A stretch of DNA of 64,000 nt from Euphorbia lathyris (GCF_963576675.1 NC_088913.1:79545001-79609000); one strand, 5' to 3'. Numbered from the stretch's first letter, positions 21,848 through 32,985 are shown. Notes: generated by a model not told the origin, from the letters alone. A program made the numbers and translations.

Positions 21848-24800
21848 CTAAGAACCTTTCTGAACTACTGCAAGATAAATAAAATAAATAAGTAACTGGG
21901 AAACAAGAGTGACAGGAAGGAAGAACTGAAAATTGAGGCTGAACAAGTCCAAAATACCTCCATCCACAATGATTTTGGGGATATGGGAAATCTTCGACCA
22001 CTCAGATCCGCTCCCCGTCGCACAACATTCCTTGAGGAGTGGACAGCGTAGAATTCTCAGTTGCCTTAATTGCAAGAGGCTTTGAAGGGCTGTAGCTGAG
22101 GGTAAATATTTGAGATTTTTGCAATCCCAAATCTCAAGGTATTCAAGAGAGGACAAGTTGCCCAACCAATCAGGAAAAGCTTCCACACCATTAAAATAGC
22201 CTATACGTAAACTCTTAAGGGAAGTAAGGCTTTGAAGTTGGTCAGGCAAAACGTTGATATCATTCTGACCAACTATGATTAAAAAATCAAGGGAGGGGAT
22301 ATCTTGGATTGAACTAAAACTCTCATAGTAACAACTAATTCCTAATGATTTCAATTGGCTGAGGCGCCGCAAAATGTCCCCTGTAAAATTGCTTACTTTT
22401 GGACACTCAGCTACAAATAAAAAATTAAGGGAACTCAATTCCTGTAAGTCATCAGGAACAGATGTCAACTCATGGCACTGCCAAATACTCAATCTATTCA
22501 GAGACGAGCAGAAATGTAGCCCTGTTGGAAGAGATGTTAGCTTATTACATTGTTCAATAATTAAATCACGAAGTGATGTGAGACCTTGTACATTTTGAAT
22601 TGACACCAAATTGCTGCAACATTTAATGTGTAAAAGGTCAAGAGATGTTAAAGGATGGCCTTCATCAAATAACAGTTTTCCAAATTCATGGCAATCACCG
22701 ATTCTGAACTCAACAAGTGACGAAAGATGACTTATTGGGATGTTTGTCAGCTTAGGACACTTGAAAATGCGTAACTCTTCAAGGCATGGAAATGCATTAT
22801 GTAATGTTGGTGCCTTCCATTCAACTAAACAGTTCATGGAACCGAGAATTAACCTTTTTAGCGCAGGAAACATTGTGCATCCGTTGCTACCATAAAACTC
22901 ATCACCAATGTATATCACATTATCCAAGCCTACTATCTCAAGCACTCTCAGATGAGGAAGGTGGCCTAGCCTTGGAAGTTCTCCACACCTTCTACAGCCT
23001 TCCAGCTTCAGCACCATCAAATTTTTGAGCAAGCAACAATCACCCCCATATCTAGTAATTTCCATTGTCAACAGCCAAGAAGGGAATTTTTCACCCAAAT
23101 AATATTTAATTATCAATCTTTTTAAGTCCTCAAATGGTTGGAGACCATTCAGCACTGCCTCATCAGTACAGTTGGAGCTTTCTCTTTCATCACTCCAAAG
23201 AAGTTCTAACTCTTCTATTTTCCTTTTACTCTGCAGATTTGCCTTTTTAGCTTCTTCTTCATCTCTCACCAGCTCCAAATTTGATATCGTCAATGCACCC
23301 CTTAGCTCGTCTAGGCGTTCTAATTCTTGAATACTACTGCCTCGGTCAGGACCCACGACAAAAAAGGAAAGCCGTCGAAGATTAGTTAGGTGGCCTACAT
23401 TACTTGGCATTTGCTTCTCATAAGAAAAACCTATATGTCTCAAGCTCACTAAATTTCCCAATGTCTTGGGAAGCTTTTCAAGTAATTTGCAATCAAACAT
23501 GCACAACGTTTGCAGATTGTAGAGCTTGGTGAGGGATTCAGGTAACTTTGTGATTTTACTGCATGAGACATCAAGATATCTCAAATGTTTCAACTTTCCA
23601 ACTGAAGCTGGCAACTCTTTTACATTATCACCTACTAATCTCAGAGTCCGCAAACTCTTGAACTTCCACGAGTCGTAAAAACCATCAGCACTTACAATGA
23701 ATAAAGTGCGCAATGTTTTAGCTTCATCTTTGGGAAATACTGGTACTGGTCCTCCTGGTCCCCCATAAGGGACCATATTCAGATGTTTAATAGGAGATGT
23801 GCCATTTCCAGCTGAACAAGTCTCCCAAGTCATAATATTAGGCTTGGAAATAGATAATACAAGTTCATGCACCAGATCATGCATCCTTGCACCTATAATA
23901 TTCCCAAGGTCATCGAATATTCCATCTTGTAAGAAAGAACTAAGAAGCAATTCCTTGAAGTACTTCTCTCCAGTATCTTCCATAGATGAATCAAGAAGAC
24001 CTTGAGCCATCCAAAGATGAATCAAATCTACCTTCCAAACGAGAACACTTTTTGGAAAAATTGAACAATAAGCAACACATGGCTTCAAATGCGAAGGCAA
24101 TCGATCAAAGCTTAATCTCAAAATAGACTCGATGCTGCTGACCTTGCTTTCTGAAACATTTAAGACATTGCTGTTTTTTATTGCTAACCATTCTTCTAAC
24201 CTCGTGTTGCGATGTAGCGTCCCTCCTAAAACTCTCGCAGCTAATGGCAATCCTCTGCATTTACTTGCAATCTCCTTCCCAATTGCTTCTAAATCTGAAG
24301 GGATTGATGCTCCATTATCTCTTGACACTCTTTCACTAATAACAGACCAGCACTCTTCATCAGATAGTAACTTCAGCTTATGCCTGCATTGAGGGGAAGT
24401 TTCCATTAGCCATGCTACTTCCTCACTTCGAGTGGTGACAACAACAGCATTCCCATTGTTTTTGCTAATTGACAACAAACGACTTTTGAAACAATCCCAC
24501 ATCTCAGATTCTCGATTCCACACATCATCAAGCACAAGAAGAAAAGATTTCCCTTCTAGTTCCTTTGCAAGGTGCTGACATATCGCATCCTTATTTGTTA
24601 ACCCTCCAGCATTTTGATTAAGAGTCTGCAACATTTCTCCTAGAATTTTTTGGTCATCAAAATCTGTAGAAACACAAACCCACATTTTCACATCAAAAAG
24701 CTTTTTCGCAATTGCTTCTTGACACGCCAATTTAGCTACAGTGGTCTTTCCAAGACCAACCATGCCCACAATGGCAACAACAGTAAGACTTGGTTGGTCC

Positions 24801-25369
24801 CGGGAACTAGCCAAGAGATCCACAATTAGGGAAACTTCAGCTTCCCTCCCCACGACCGGATGGTCAATTATAGAGTCTGTCACTCGATTCCACCTTATTT
24901 GAGACTTCCTATCAGTAGAGATGACACTAAGTCCAAAACCAAATGCTTCATTCTTAATTTTATCGAGCGACTCATCTACATTTTTTACCTTGCGAACCAT
25001 TTTGACATGAAATGCAGTCTTCTGGAAAAAATTAATGCCTCTGGAGAATGTTAAGAAGTTTCTTACCTTTGCCTCCGCCTTGTTCTCAGTCTCCACTTTT
25101 TGCCGAAGAACTTCATAGGCCAAATCATCAAGAACATCTTCAGCATCATAGGCCCATACCTTCAGTTTCTTCAGCCATCGCCTGATAGCCAATTGAGTCA
25201 TCTGCTGGTCTTCAGCATCCTGTAACAAAGCACGAACCATGGCTAATGAATCTCGAAGTCTAGTAAGTTCATCATCAAGACCCCAAGCTTGTTTGATTTC
25301 TACAGTGATACGGGACAGCACCCTTCTCACTGCTTCCTCCACCGCAAAACCTAGGACAATATCAGTCAT
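21848..25369 (-). CDS. CC-NBS-LRR disease resistance protein (CNL)
   Basis: Intracellular immune receptor of the plant NLR family, 1173 residues, single open frame. Residues 1-about 100 form an Rx-type coiled coil with EDVLDD at 77-82. The NB-ARC has the P-loop GMVGLGKTT (202-210), kinase-2 LLVLDDVW (277-284), RNBS-B 'VVVTTRSEEVAW', CRGLPLA (371-377), RNBS-D 'CVAYCSIFPKS' and an intact MHD (496-498). About 20 irregular LRRs fill residues 560-1130. All switch residues look canonical, so the receptor could be functional. The last 41 residues are hydrophobic and unlike the family end. They follow a likely splice donor (GTATTT reading down from 21957) and may be intron read as coding. The start fits the family N-terminus. 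Confidence 0.93.
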   Translation of the reverse strand: MTDIVLGFAVEEAVRRVLSRITVEIKQAWGLDDELTRLRDSLAMVRALLQDAEDQQMTQLAIRRWLKKLKVWAYDAEDVLDDLAYEVLRQKVETENKAEAKVRNFLTFSRGINFFQKTAFHVKMVRKVKNVDESLDKIKNEAFGFGLSVISTDRKSQIRWNRVTDSIIDHPVVGREAEVSLIVDLLASSRDQPSLTVVAIVGMVGLGKTTVAKLACQEAIAKKLFDVKMWVCVSTDFDDQKILGEMLQTLNQNAGGLTNKDAICQHLAKELEGKSFLLVLDDVWNRESEMWDCFKSRLLSISKNNGNAVVVTTRSEEVAWLMETSPQCRHKLKLLSDEECWSVISERVSRDNGASIPSDLEAIGKEIASKCRGLPLAARVLGGTLHRNTRLEEWLAIKNSNVLNVSESKVSSIESILRLSFDRLPSHLKPCVAYCSIFPKSVLVWKVDLIHLWMAQGLLDSSMEDTGEKYFKELLLSSFLQDGIFDDLGNIIGARMHDLVHELVLSISKPNIMTWETCSAGNGTSPIKHLNMVPYGGPGGPVPVFPKDEAKTLRTLFIVSADGFYDSWKFKSLRTLRLVGDNVKELPASVGKLKHLRYLDVSCSKITKLPESLTKLYNLQTLCMFDCKLLEKLPKTLGNLVSLRHIGFSYEKQMPSNVGHLTNLRRLSFFVVGPDRGSSIQELERLDELRGALTISNLELVRDEEEAKKANLQSKRKIEELELLWSDERESSNCTDEAVLNGLQPFEDLKRLIIKYYLGEKFPSWLLTMEITRYGGDCCLLKNLMVLKLEGCRRCGELPRLGHLPHLRVLEIVGLDNVIYIGDEFYGSNGCTMFPALKRLILGSMNCLVEWKAPTLHNAFPCLEELRIFKCPKLTNIPISHLSSLVEFRIGDCHEFGKLLFDEGHPLTSLDLLHIKCCSNLVSIQNVQGLTSLRDLIIEQCNKLTSLPTGLHFCSSLNRLSIWQCHELTSVPDDLQELSSLNFLFVAECPKVSNFTGDILRRLSQLKSLGISCYYESFSSIQDIPSLDFLIIVGQNDINVLPDQLQSLTSLKSLRIGYFNGVEAFPDWLGNLSSLEYLEIWDCKNLKYLPSATALQSLLQLRQLRILRCPLLKECCATGSGSEWSKISHIPKIIVDGGILDLFSLNFQFFLPVTLVSQLLIYFIYLAVVQKGS

Positions 25370-25802
25370 TTTTACTCTGAATTCAGGAAGTAGAAAGCAA
25401 GTTTAATGGAAAATCTGAAGTAGAGATATTCAATACATCAAAGATTGACCGTGATGAAAGTTTGACCTTTCTTTGTTTTTAGAGGGAATTGCTTTTTTTC
25501 CTTTGTTTTCTTTTTCTTTTGGTAGAAAGAAGAAACTAAAAGACAAAACGAAAACACAAAAAAAAACAAGCAAACAAAACAAAGACTACAATAAGTATTA
25601 ATCAATCAAGGAGAGGCTGTTAACCAAAAAAAAAAATCAAGGAGAGGCCAGTCCTAGGTCGTCTTCTCAGATGAGATTTTTCATGCCAGAGGACGCAATA
25701 CTTTGAGGCATTATCATACCTTTCTCTTCAACACTTCTTCCAAACTATCCCAACAATTGATATTATTCTCAATCAACTGCATAATGGAGGCTCCTTTCGC
25801 TC
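25370..25802 (-). promoter_or_regulatory. Upstream region of the CNL gene
   Basis: About 430 bases of AT-rich sequence separate the CNL start from a LINE fragment. They include an A-rich/AAAAC-rich tract at 25540-25590. No TATA box or motif could be assigned with confidence. Confidence 0.3.
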
Positions 25803-26095
25803 TAGGAATGTCACGCCCGCCCCTCATCGGAAATAGCAGAATTTCTCCAATTTCAGAGGTTGACAACCGTTATCGCAAAGAGAGGAAGCTAGTTCGAGAT
25901 CCCAAACTCAGTCTCCTTCTACCTACACAAACACGAAACCAGTTATCAGCTGGGATCGCTAAAAAATCATGCCAGACTGAACGGGGCAGTAGCTCCTTCC
26001 AAGTTTCAGAACCTGTCCGATAGTCCCGCACCATATGAGCCAATGATTCCACTCCTAAGTTGCAGTGGTGAGACGAATTGCAATGTACTGTTTTC
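25803..26095 (-). pseudogene. LINE fragment: zf-RVT to RNase H junction
   Basis: Read on the minus strand, the segment gives a degenerate zinc-binding reverse-transcriptase domain: Cys/His residues near 26060-26090, then 'ESLAHMVRDY' where 'ES..H.L..C' is expected. A spacer of the type seen before the RNase H domain of L1-type plant LINEs follows. The main open frame is 26052-25870. It is on the opposite strand from the RT fragment at 27137-27880, so it is not the same insertion in simple form. Confidence 0.5.
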
Positions 26096-27136
26096 GAAAA
26101 TCATGTGAAACTTTTTTAAACATTTTTTAATGTTTCTGGTTGTTTGAATTAGTTTGGTGTTATTTTAGCCATTTCCAGGTCATCTGAGGTGAAAGTTACT
26201 AGAGGTAATGGAACGGGAAGGGAATAGAAGTGATGGAAAGGAAAGTTAAAAATTAAAACGAACATGAAATGGGTTGAAATTGCATTTTTCATGAAATTTT
26301 AAACAAGGGCTTAGTCTATTTCTTTCTTTTTAACTAAATTTTAAACGAACATGAAATGGGTTGAAATTGCATTAAATTTTTTTGAAACTCTACCAAACTT
26401 ATTCAAACATTCAATATAAAAGTGATAAAATGCTAAAAGGGGAACTAAAATATTAATAATCGATAAAAGTGAAATAAAATATATTAACTTATTAAAATTA
26501 AAATTAGTATAAAAATATCCTAAAAATCGTATTAAAAGATAGGGGATTTTCACCACTATCAGTGTACAAACTTTTGTATAATGATCATTCTCTGATAAAT
26601 TTAATATTCTGAAAACCGGATCGGCCGGTTGAACCAGTTTAACCACGAACCGGTCATGTATCCGGTCCGGTTACACATATATGGGGTCAAAGCTAGTGAC
26701 TCGGTGTAACTCGGGTCAACCGGTGAACCGGTATCAAACTGGCGACTCGATATGACCCCGGTTTTCTAAAGAAAAAAAAATAAAGTAGAAATCCACAGAT
26801 TCAAAGTTGAGAAAGATGTTGAGGATGATCTTGCTTGAGAAACAGAAGAGGGAAGATGGAACATAGTGACCAGTGCCTAGAGAATTAAAATCAGAAGAGT
26901 TTTCATCTTAATGAAGTCGCAGGCGACGTATTAAGATGTCATATTCTTTGGAATTAGGGATTTATATACTCCTAATTCTATTTTATCTCAGCCACTCATC
27001 ATGATTTTGATGAGTGGGTGAGAATAAATTTTATCATACGGTGTCAGTGTTAACAAAAGTAGTAAAAAAGTGACTGTTTTGTTTTCTTTTTACTATATTA
27101 TATTAAGTAAATAAATCAGATTTAAAAGACTTTTTA
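26096..27136. other. Intergenic, LTR-like AT-rich sequence
   Basis: 26341-26600 resembles 62870-63080 ('AAAAGATAGGGG..TTTCACC..CTATCAGT'), so both may derive from one retrotransposon LTR family. 26800-27000 may be more of the same. No ORF with a known motif. Confidence 0.35.
26611..26766. mobile_element. Short GC-rich MITE-like repeat
   Basis: About 156 bp bounded by GAAAACCGG and CCGGTTTTC in inverted orientation. The interior is rich in CCGGTT/AACCGG motifs ('CGGCCGGTTGAACC', 'GGTCAACCGGTGAACCGG'). This is a familiar plant dispersed repeat type. No coding sequence. Confidence 0.55.
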
Positions 27137-27880
27137 GTGGAGAACAACATGAGTTTATATGCTAGACTTCAAGTGGCAATTCTTATGGGCTATGCTTGTC
27201 AAAATGGGATTCAACGATCAATGGATTGGATTGGATGGATGAAACTATGTGTTGAATCGGTTAACTATAAAATTATCCATAGAGGTAGAGAAGTGGGCCT
27301 GATCATCCCAACCCGCAGAATACGACAAGGTGATCCACTTAGCCCTTTTTTCTTTCTGATTTGTGCAGAGGGGTTGTCTGCTCTTCTACAAGAAAAAGAA
27401 TGCGTGGGCCTTTTACACGGCTGTCAGATTGCACGATCAGCCCCAAAAATCTCCCATCTTTTCTTCGCCGACGACAGCTACCTTTTCTTCCGTGCATCAG
27501 GCGTAGAAGCTAAGCTAATTAATCAGTGTCTTCAGGAATATGGAAAAGCCTCCGGCCAGTGTATCAATTTTGAGAAATCGGCCCTATTCTTCAGTGTTAA
27601 CACAAACGCGTCTGACAGGAACGTGGTCACCTTGGAACTCGGTATTCAAGAAGTCCATGAACTTGGGTTCTATCTAGGCGCACCTGCAACAGTAGGCCGA
27701 AGCAAGACACATACATTCGGTTTCCTCAAAGATCGAATACGGGCAAGAATTCACAGTAGGAAAGAGAAGTTCCTTTCGAGAGCAGGTAAGGAAGTATTAA
27801 TAAAGTCGGTATTAATAAAGTCGGTACTTCAGGCTATTCCCAATTATATTATGAGCGTATTTTACTACATATCTTAGCTC
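27137..27880 (+). pseudogene. L1-type LINE reverse transcriptase fragment
   Basis: The open frame encodes the central and C-terminal part of a non-LTR reverse transcriptase: 'IRQGDPLSPFFFLICAEGL' and the catalytic box 'HLFFADDSYLF', where the FADD aspartates are intact, then 'GLKVNxxKS'-like and 'GFYLGAP' motifs. The first about 30 residues are out of family register. A 12-bp tandem duplication (encoding IKSVL twice) lies near 27800-27825. The frame ends where copia sequence starts, so the endonuclease domain and the LINE 3' end are missing. Confidence 0.85.
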
Positions 27881-30800
27881 AATGTAGTAGGGATACTGAT
27901 ATTTCTGCACATTTTACTACCTCTTTACATTCCAGTAATTTTGTAAACGATCCTGTAGTTGATCCTATATGGCACCTCCGCCTTGGACATGCTTCTGCTT
28001 CTGCAATGCAGCATATGCCTGTTATAAATGGAAGATTTAATAAAATTACTTGTGATGTTTACTTGTGATGTTTGTCCTATGGCCAAACAACACAGACTCC
28101 CTTTTACTTCTAAAAGTATAACTACTACACATAAATTTCAATTAATACATGTCGATGTTTGGGGACCGTATAAACTTACTTCCCTTAGCGGTGCTAAATA
28201 CTTTCTTACCATTGTAGACGATTACACACGTACTACATGGACAATTTTGTTACCAAATAAAACTCAAGTACTATATGCCTTAAAAAAATTCATAAATATG
28301 GTTGAAACTCAGTTTTCAACTAAAGTTCAAAACATACGTTCTGATCACAGTACTGAGTTTATAAATAACAATTGTAAGGATTTTTTCCAATCTAAAGGAA
28401 TTCTCTATCAAAAATCTTGTGTTTATACCCCTCAACAAAATGGGATTGTTGAGAGGAAACACAAACATTTATTAGAGATTACAAGAGCACTCTTATTTCA
28501 AGCAAAATTACCAAAAACCTTTTGGGGAGAAGCCTTATTAACAGCTACCTTTTTAATTAACATTCTACCCACTAAAATCTTAAATTGGAAAACTCCTTAC
28601 CAATTATTATATTCTAAGATACCCGGTTATAAATTTTTGAAGGTTTTTGGATGTAAATGTTATTTTTCTAACTTACATCCTACTCGTGATAAGTTAGATC
28701 CCCGTGCTCTTAATGGTATTTTTGTGGGATATGCCATTGATCACAAAGCCTACAAAGTGTATGATACACAAAGTGGTCAAATTTGTATAACACGTGACGT
28801 TATATTTTGTGAGGATATTTTTCCGTTTGACCATATATCATCTTCTCATACTCAATTTCCTCATAATCCAAATATTTTAACTACTTCCTCACAACCCATA
28901 CCTATTCCTATCAACCCACAAAATGAAAATGATAACAATATTTCCTTCCATTCACCCTCTCCTTCCATATCACATGACTCTACCTCATCCCCAAGCTTCC
29001 CAATTGCATCTACAGGGCCCACTAATCCAACTAATCAAAATGATCAACCACATATTAGTTCTACGATTGCTGTACCATCTCCTTCCACTACTTTATGTCC
29101 AAATATAACAAATCCACCTTCTCCTACATTATCTCTACCTAGCAAATCTTCTTCACCAGATGTTTCATCATCTGCACCCTCACCTATTATACCATTGGTT
29201 CCACCTATTGTCACTTCACAGGCTCCGACTATATGTCAAACTAGGAGTGGTAGAAATGTTAAACCACCACAATGGCTACATGATTTTGTAGCACATAGTT
29301 CTTTTAATCCTTCTTTGTATTTCCCGTCTCCCATTTCTCTTCCACAATTACCCAGTTTTAACAAATTGCATAATGCATTTCTCACCACACTTGACATAAC
29401 CAAGGAACCCAAGACATTTTACAAGCTAGTCAGGAACCTCAATGGCAACTAGCCATGGACACTGAGTTACAAGCCCTTGAGGCGAATGATACATGGGAAA
29501 TTGTTTCCCTTCCAAAAGGAAAAAAAACCTATTTCTACCAAATGGGTTTTCTGTATCAAACGTAATCCCGATGGGTCAGTTGACAGGTACAAGGCTCGGC
29601 TTGTAGCTCGGGGTTATAATCAAATTCATGGAATTGATTATGTTGAGAGTTTCTCTCCTGTAGCTAAAGTGGTTACAGTTCGTTTACTGTTCACTATTGC
29701 CGCCGCTAAGTCTTGGCCCATTCATCAAATAGATATTAACAATGCTTACCTTCACGAGTTTGTTGATGAGGACATTTACTTAACTCCACCACAAAGGGTA
29801 CACTAAGGCTATTCCTGGTCAAGTATGCAAACTCAAAAAATCCTTATACGGCCTTAAGCAAGCCGGTCGACAATGGAACAAGGAATTTACATCTCAAATA
29901 CTTGCTTTTGGTTTCATTCAAGCAGCTTCAGATCATTGTCTTTTCACATATACCACCACAGATATATTTCTTGTTCTTATTGTCTACGTTGATGATGTCC
30001 TTATCACGAGAAATTCTGAAATTGCTATTAATGATGTTAAACAACATCTACATACTCTTTTTACCATTAAAGATTTAGGTTCAGCTAAATATTTTCTTGG
30101 TATTGAAATATCAAGAACTACAGATGGTATTTTTTTTGTCACAACGTAAATATATTTCTGATTTGATTCTAGACATTGGTCTTGAACAATCTTCGACTAC
30201 CCTTTGTCCCATGCGACCTGATATTATTTTAGATCCTTCGGTTGGATCTATTTATCCAAAACCCGATGAATATCACCGGCTTATAGGTCGTCTTCTTTAT
30301 CTTAATTTTACCCGTCCAGATATTGGATTTGCAGTCCAACAACTAAGTCAGTTTATGCACACTCCGTGCTCTCACCATATGGATGCAACCCTCCATCTTA
30401 TAAAGTATCTTAAACATACTCTAACTTATGGTTTATTTTACAGCTCTACAAACAATTTACAACTAACAGGGTACTGCGATGCTGATTGGGGCCGATGTCG
30501 TGAGACTAGACGCTCTGTTAGCGGATATTGCATCTTCTTAGGGAATTCGCTTATTTCCTGGAAAGCCAAGAAACAACCTACTGTCAGTCGATCTTCTGCT
30601 GAAGCCGAATATCGAAGTATGGCTAGTACTTGTTGTGAAATCAAATGGATTTCTTACTTATTACAGGTTTTCCAAATTCCACTTGCGCTTCCTATCACAC
30701 TTTATTGCGATAGTGAAGCCGCCATTCACATTGCCTCTAACCCTGTTTTTCACGAACGAACAAAACATTTGGACATTGATTGTCACATTGTTCGTGATCA

Positions 30801-30942
30801 TATCACCATGGGTTTCTTATCCACTCCGCATATTTCAACCAAACTTCAACTAGCTGATATCTTCACCAAACCGTTGTCAGCTCCTCATCTTAATATTTTT
30901 TTGTCCAAGATGGGACTCGTTTCATCACGGCCTCCATCTTGA
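27881..30942 (+). pseudogene. Ty1/copia (Ale/Retrofit-like) pol, 5'-truncated and frameshifted
   Basis: Begins inside the GAG-pre-integrase zinc region (WHLRLGHAS...CDVCPMAKQHR, 27970-28090). The integrase core follows in the 28028-29452 frame (catalytic D in 'HVDVWG', second D in 'IRSDHSTEF', E in 'NGIVERK'). Then reverse transcriptase in pieces, with 'KARLVARGYNQ' (29477-29806) and the active-site YVDDV near 29986-30000 in a shifted frame. RNase H lies at 30097-30942 ('YCDADWG', 'SSAEAEYRSMA', 'DIFTKPLS'). I count about four frameshifts (near 29425, 29515, 29803, 30135). Gag, protease and the 5' LTR are absent. Confidence 0.9.
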
Positions 30943-30950
30943 GAGGGGGG

Positions 30951-31113
30951 TGTTAATATATTTATTGAATGTGAGCTCACCTACACCCACTTGCACTTGA
31001 TTCCCGTGTATTTAGGCTTTCAGTTGTAATTTGTTATTTTAGTCTTCAATTGTGTATAAATAGCATTGATTACTATCTAATAAAGTAAGGCAATATTTTA
31101 CCAATTTCTTTCA
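30951..31113 (+). mobile_element. 3' LTR of the truncated copia element
   Basis: A polypurine tract GAGAGGGGGG immediately precedes TGTTAATATA at 30951, the LTR start. The LTR contains TATAAATAG near 31056 and AATAAAG near 31080, and ends about ATTTCTTTCA at 31113. The length of about 163 bp is in the range of short Ale-type LTRs. The exact end is uncertain because the adjoining duplicated CNL flank also begins with TTTCAGG. Confidence 0.7.
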
Positions 31114-31530
31114 GGTTCTCAACTCCAATGAGGCTGCTTTACTTTCAAAGTTCAATCAAATTACCATTATTGATGAATTTCAAGTTTGTTAACCATGCAC
31201 AATTCCATTACACAACAACAACTAAAGATGCACAAGTTTAATCTCATGATACAACATAATAAATTACAGATCAGAATCGAAATCATCTTTTCCATCTGAA
31301 CTTAGAACCTCTCCCTGTCCCAACAATTTGTCTCCAATAATGTTTGACAAAGTACAAATATTAAAAAGCGAGTAAAATACCAGTCAATTACATATACAAG
31401 CAAGTAAAGGACAGAAATTATTTTGATGAGAAACAGCTACGAATAAAAAGTCAGCGGAACTCACATTTCATCCTGCTGGCTTGCAAGTTGGCTAAAATTG
31501 AATTAACGCCTACTCCAGAAATTGGGAATG
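31114..31530 (+). repeat. Duplicate of the CNL 3' flank, direct orientation (segment B)
   Basis: Matches 21372-21700 closely, beginning 'GGTTCTCAACTCCAATG'. It keeps about 80 bases (around 31330-31410) that the parent copy lacks; in the parent these are missing between short repeats of 'CAAGCAAGTAAAG'-like sequence. It ends near 31530 where the orientation of homology switches. The first 190 bases are complementary to 32090-32280. Confidence 0.8.
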
Positions 31531-31536
31531 GAACAT

Positions 31537-32083
31537 GGAGCATTTTCAAGTGTCCTAAGCTGACAAGCATCCCAATAAGTCATCTTTCGTCACTTGTTGA
31601 GTTCAGAATCGGTGATTGCCATGAATTTGGAGAACTGTTATTTGATGAAGGCCATCCTTTAACATCTCTTGACCTTTTACATGTTAAATGTTGCAGCAAT
31701 TTGGTGTCAATTCAGAATGTACAAGGTCTCACATCACTTCGTGATTTAATTATTGAACAATGTAATAAGCTAACATCTCTTCCGACAGGGCTACAGTTCT
31801 GCTCGTCTCTGAATAGATTGAGTATTTGGCAATGCCACGAGTTGACATCCGTTCCTGATGATTTACAGGAATTATGTTCCCTTAATTTTTTATTTGTAGC
31901 TGAATGTCCAAAAGTAAGCAATTTTACAGGGGACATTTTGCGGCGCCTCAGCCAATTGAAATCATTAGGAATTAGTTGTTACTATGAGAGTTTTAGTTCA
32001 ATCCAAGATATCCCCTCCCTTGATTTTTTTATCATAGTTGGTCAGAATGATATCAACATTTTGCCTGACCAACTACTTCAGAT
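31537..32083 (+). pseudogene. CNL LRR fragment, inverted duplicate
   Basis: The open frame 31488-32210 carries about 183 residues of LRRs equivalent to the CNL gene between 22770 and 22235, in the opposite orientation. About seven residue differences are seen by eye (roughly 96% identity) and there is no stop inside. The ends are chimeric. The N-terminal 20 or so codons come from the 3' flank read on the other strand. The C-terminal 40 come from the 3' flank joined directly after 'LPDQL'. It has no NB-ARC and is unlikely to be a functional receptor. Confidence 0.85.
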
Positions 32084-32534
32084 GGAAAAGATGATTTCAA
32101 TTCTGATTTGTAATTTATTATGTTGTATCATGAGATTAAACTTGTGCATGTTTAGTTGTTGTTGTGTAATGGAATTGTGCATGATTAACAAACTTGAAAT
32201 TCATCAATAATGGTAATTTGATTGAACTTTGAAAGTAAAGCAGCCTCATTGGAGTTGAGAACCTGAAAGGTTTTGAGGAGAACACTGAATTGTAGTTTGG
32301 GGAGCATAATCTGGTGTTGGTGCGATCAAATTTATGTCTGTTCTGTATAGATGAAACTTTTATGATGATTCTTAGACATGCATATATTCCAAGAATGCTA
32401 TGTGATTGTTATTTTTTAAAGCAGCAATAAGGTCAAGGAAATAAAAATTTGAGTTTTTATCTATCCATTCCTTTCATCATGTCCAACACCTCCTCTTCTC
32501 ATTGGTTCTTTTGATGTTAACCATTTATTTAGAG
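32084..32534 (+). repeat. Duplicate of the CNL 3' flank, inverted orientation (segment C)
   Basis: Reverse complement of about 21555-21150 of the parent locus. It includes the stretch 'GGGGAGCATAATCTGGTGTTGG', matched in reverse at 21320-21345. About 32090-32280 is complementary to segment B (31114-31310), so B and C flank the LRR fragment as an inverted repeat. Segment C resumes after the MITE (32967-32985) and after the Sirevirus (44471-44545). Confidence 0.8.
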
Positions 32535-32537
32535 TAA

Positions 32538-32963
32538 GGGCCCGTTTGTTTTACCTACTGTTTGCTGTTGCTGTTTATTGTTTGCTGTTACGGTTTGCTG
32601 CTGCTGTTTGCTGTTTACTGTTAGCTGTTACTGTTTGCTGTTTACTGTTTGCTGTTACGGTTTGCTGTTTGTTGTTTGCTGTTACGGTTTGTTGTTTGCT
32701 GTTTGCTGTTGCTAGTTGCTGTTAGGGTTTGCTGTTTGCCTTTGGAAAAGGCAGCTTTTCCAAAAAGCAGAGATTTTCTGCTTTTGTAAAAGGCTGCTTT
32801 TTAGGTGTAAAAAGCAAACAGGAGGTCACTAATAACCAACCACCTAATGTTGCTTTTCAAGTGTAAAAGGCAAACAGGAATGTCACTAGTCAAACACCTA
32901 AAACTCTCCATTTCGAACTGAAAAGGCAAACAGTAGCACGAAAAGGAGCATCCAAACACCCCT
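32538..32963. mobile_element. Tourist/Harbinger-like MITE with TAA target duplication
   Basis: 426 bp between GGGCCCGTTTG and CAAACACCCCT, flanked by TAA on both sides (32535-32537 and 32964-32966). The parent locus, read in reverse near 20945, has 'TTAGAGTAAGACTTC' without the element, so this is a genuine insertion. The left half is built of TGTTTGCTGTTACGG-type repeats. No ORF. Confidence 0.8.
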
Positions 32964-32985
32964 TAAGACTTGTGGTCCTTATAAT

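Noticed and set aside
21664..21882. 72-codon plus-strand ORF beside the CNL gene
   Set aside because: Antisense to the CNL 3' region; the start of the duplicated ORF at 31488 shows it is flank sequence by chance open.
25703..26023. 106-codon plus-strand ORF
   Set aside because: It overlaps in antisense the LINE zf-RVT fragment, which has recognisable motifs.
31488..32210. A second functional LRR protein gene
   Set aside because: It lacks coiled-coil and NB-ARC, its first and last codons are flank sequence, and both junctions are rearrangement breakpoints.
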